This document shows positions 62,998 to 64,000 of a stretch of DNA of 64,000 nucleotides, one piece after another. The notes below the pieces were generated by a model that did not search any database, was not told the DNA's origin, and saw only the letters and a list, made by a program, of their open reading frames with translations. The translations under genes and the position numbers were made by a program. Location of the stretch: NCBI RefSeq assembly GCF_014198245.1, contig NZ_JACIHE010000007.1, forward strand, positions 124,001 through 188,000, read 5' to 3'. Numbering within the stretch: position 1 is the stretch's first letter; every line of letters starts with the position of its first letter. Source of the DNA: Bradyrhizobium sp. cir1 (GTDB lineage Bacteria; Pseudomonadota; Alphaproteobacteria; Rhizobiales; Xanthobacteraceae).

Positions 62998-63687
62998 GTC
63001 GACTCGTCCTTCGAAAGTGGGATGCAAATTCGCCGGCAACGTACACCAGCGAGGATCATCAATGCGGCGACTGTACTAAAGCCCCCAGCACAAGCGACGC
63101 GTTATTGGCTACTCTAAGGGCTCACACGCTCGCGAGCGCGGACGCTCTATCCTCCGCTTCCAATTTCGTCGCTCAAATAAATGCTATTCCGCTAATCTGG
63201 TGGCTGATCGCGATCTCGATAGTGGCACCTTCTAGAAAGCTCTTGCCCTTTTTGCGTGCAACAAGATGTTCGTCTCAACACCTGATTGGAACGCGCCGAC
63301 TTCTGGCAAGGCATCAGTTCAGACTTCGCACTGAACCGCAGATCGAATGATCCAGGTTCGACATCGAAAGTACAAACGATCTAACCGGCGCTCAACTCTA
63401 CAAAGGTAAGTGGGTGATATAGCATCGGCTACAAAATACTATACCAAGGTTTGTCGAATTGGCTGCTGATCGCCGCCGTAAGACTTGCGGGGTTTCCGAA
63501 CACAAGGTTCACGGCCCCACATATTTCGTGCGCACGCGCTGTCGCTTCGCTCACTCACGAACAAAGTAGTATCGGCGCTCGCCCTCTGCTACCAGCTCGG
63601 TACGCCTCTCGTAACAGTGGCTTGAGCGTTTCTTTCAGCTCGATATACTGCGCACGGTTTGGCTACTCATTGTGCTACCGAGTGGTC
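62998..63687. other. Gap upstream of the RND permease
   Basis: No gene supported. The expected membrane-fusion protein gene is not here. No nod box recognised. Confidence 0.5.
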
Positions 63688-63960
63688 TCACAGACATCCT
63701 ATTCGAACCACTTGCCCCCGCTGCGACCCCTCTAGAAGCGCGCGTATGCGCGCAGCGATCTCCCGTGCTTCCTTCGGCCGCAGGTTGGGCTTCATGCAAT
63801 CGAGTATGGCTAGCATCGCCTGAACTTCGTCGATGTTAAATGCGGCGGCGTTGCGATCTGATCGTCCCAGAGACTGATCGGCGGCACGGGCTTGATTGGC
63901 CGCAAGCACCGCAAGGGCTTGCGACCGCAAGGACGTGATATGCCGCTCGAATACATGCAT
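63688..63960 (-). CDS. Small hypothetical protein at right edge
   Basis: A 90-residue frame from the ATG at 63960 (MHVFERHITSLRSQALAVLAANQARAADQ), continuing to VRIGCL. The same frame stays open to the window edge via a TTG, so it may extend upstream. It is rich in Ala, Arg and Leu, looks helical and is probably cytoplasmic. Family not recognised. Confidence 0.5.
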   Translation of the reverse strand: MHVFERHITSLRSQALAVLAANQARAADQSLGRSDRNAAAFNIDEVQAMLAILDCMKPNLRPKEAREIAARIRALLEGSQRGQVVRIGCL

Positions 63961-64000
63961 TTGTTGGCCTGTAGCTGCCCTGTGGGCATGGTGCCGCAAG

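Overview
The window is a stretch of a rhizobial symbiosis island, almost certainly from Bradyrhizobium (B. japonicum/diazoefficiens type). The evidence is gene content and order: nifDKENX without an adjacent nifH, nifB followed by frxA, an iscN-nifU-nifS set, a hupSLCDFGHK-hypABFCDE uptake-hydrogenase cluster, a NodV/NodW-like two-component pair, noeL-nolK, a nodM-type glmS and a NopP-type type III effector. Most genes lie on the minus strand, so operons read from high to low coordinates.

Layout. (1) 1-7.3 kb: two NifA/sigma-54 nitrogen-fixation operons. One is nifB-frxA-ORF-nifZ-nifZ2-DUF3024-DUF6129-DegT, cut by the left edge. The other is iscN-nifU-nifS-nifT-SIR2-like. (2) 7.3-10.7 kb: a divergent gene of unknown function sharing a NifA site with iscN, a Rieske ferredoxin, and nopP. 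(3) 10.7-18.6 kb: nifDKENX, two small nif-associated proteins and fdxB, behind a -24/-12 promoter with two upstream NifA sites. (4) 18.8-24.2 kb: fdxN-sufBCDS, with a NifA-type upstream site. (5) 24.8-26 kb: alanine dehydrogenase with a strong terminator. (6) 26.3-39.6 kb: the hyp/hup cluster, with a -24/-12 promoter and a TGT-N10-ACA site ahead of hupS. (7) 40-45 kb: a beta-lactamase-fold hydrolase, a lone modB and dctA. (8) 45.7-49.6 kb: nodV, nodW and a single-domain response regulator. (9) 50-63 kb: a chimeric GH127/NopP pseudogene, nodM, noeL-nolK, an MFS carrier and an RND efflux pump, separated by long gene-poor gaps. (10) The right edge holds a small unknown gene.

How the parts fit. 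FeS assembly (IscN/NifU/NifS, SUF), cofactor assembly (NifB, E, N, X), electron donors (FrxA, FdxN, FdxB), hydrogen recycling (Hup/Hyp), carbon supply (DctA), molybdate uptake (ModB) and nitrogen export (Ald) form a bacteroid metabolism module. NodVW, NodM, NoeL, NolK and NopP belong to host signalling.

Most notable observations: a one-base frameshift at the 3' end of hupC; no room for hupI and hupJ; a GH127 fragment fused to a NopP tail that also carries an in-frame TAG; a DegT-family protein in the nifB operon lacking the PLP lysine; a NifA site shared by iscN and a gene of unknown function; and a SUF operon behind a NifA-type control region. No searches were run. All family assignments come from reading the translated sequences.
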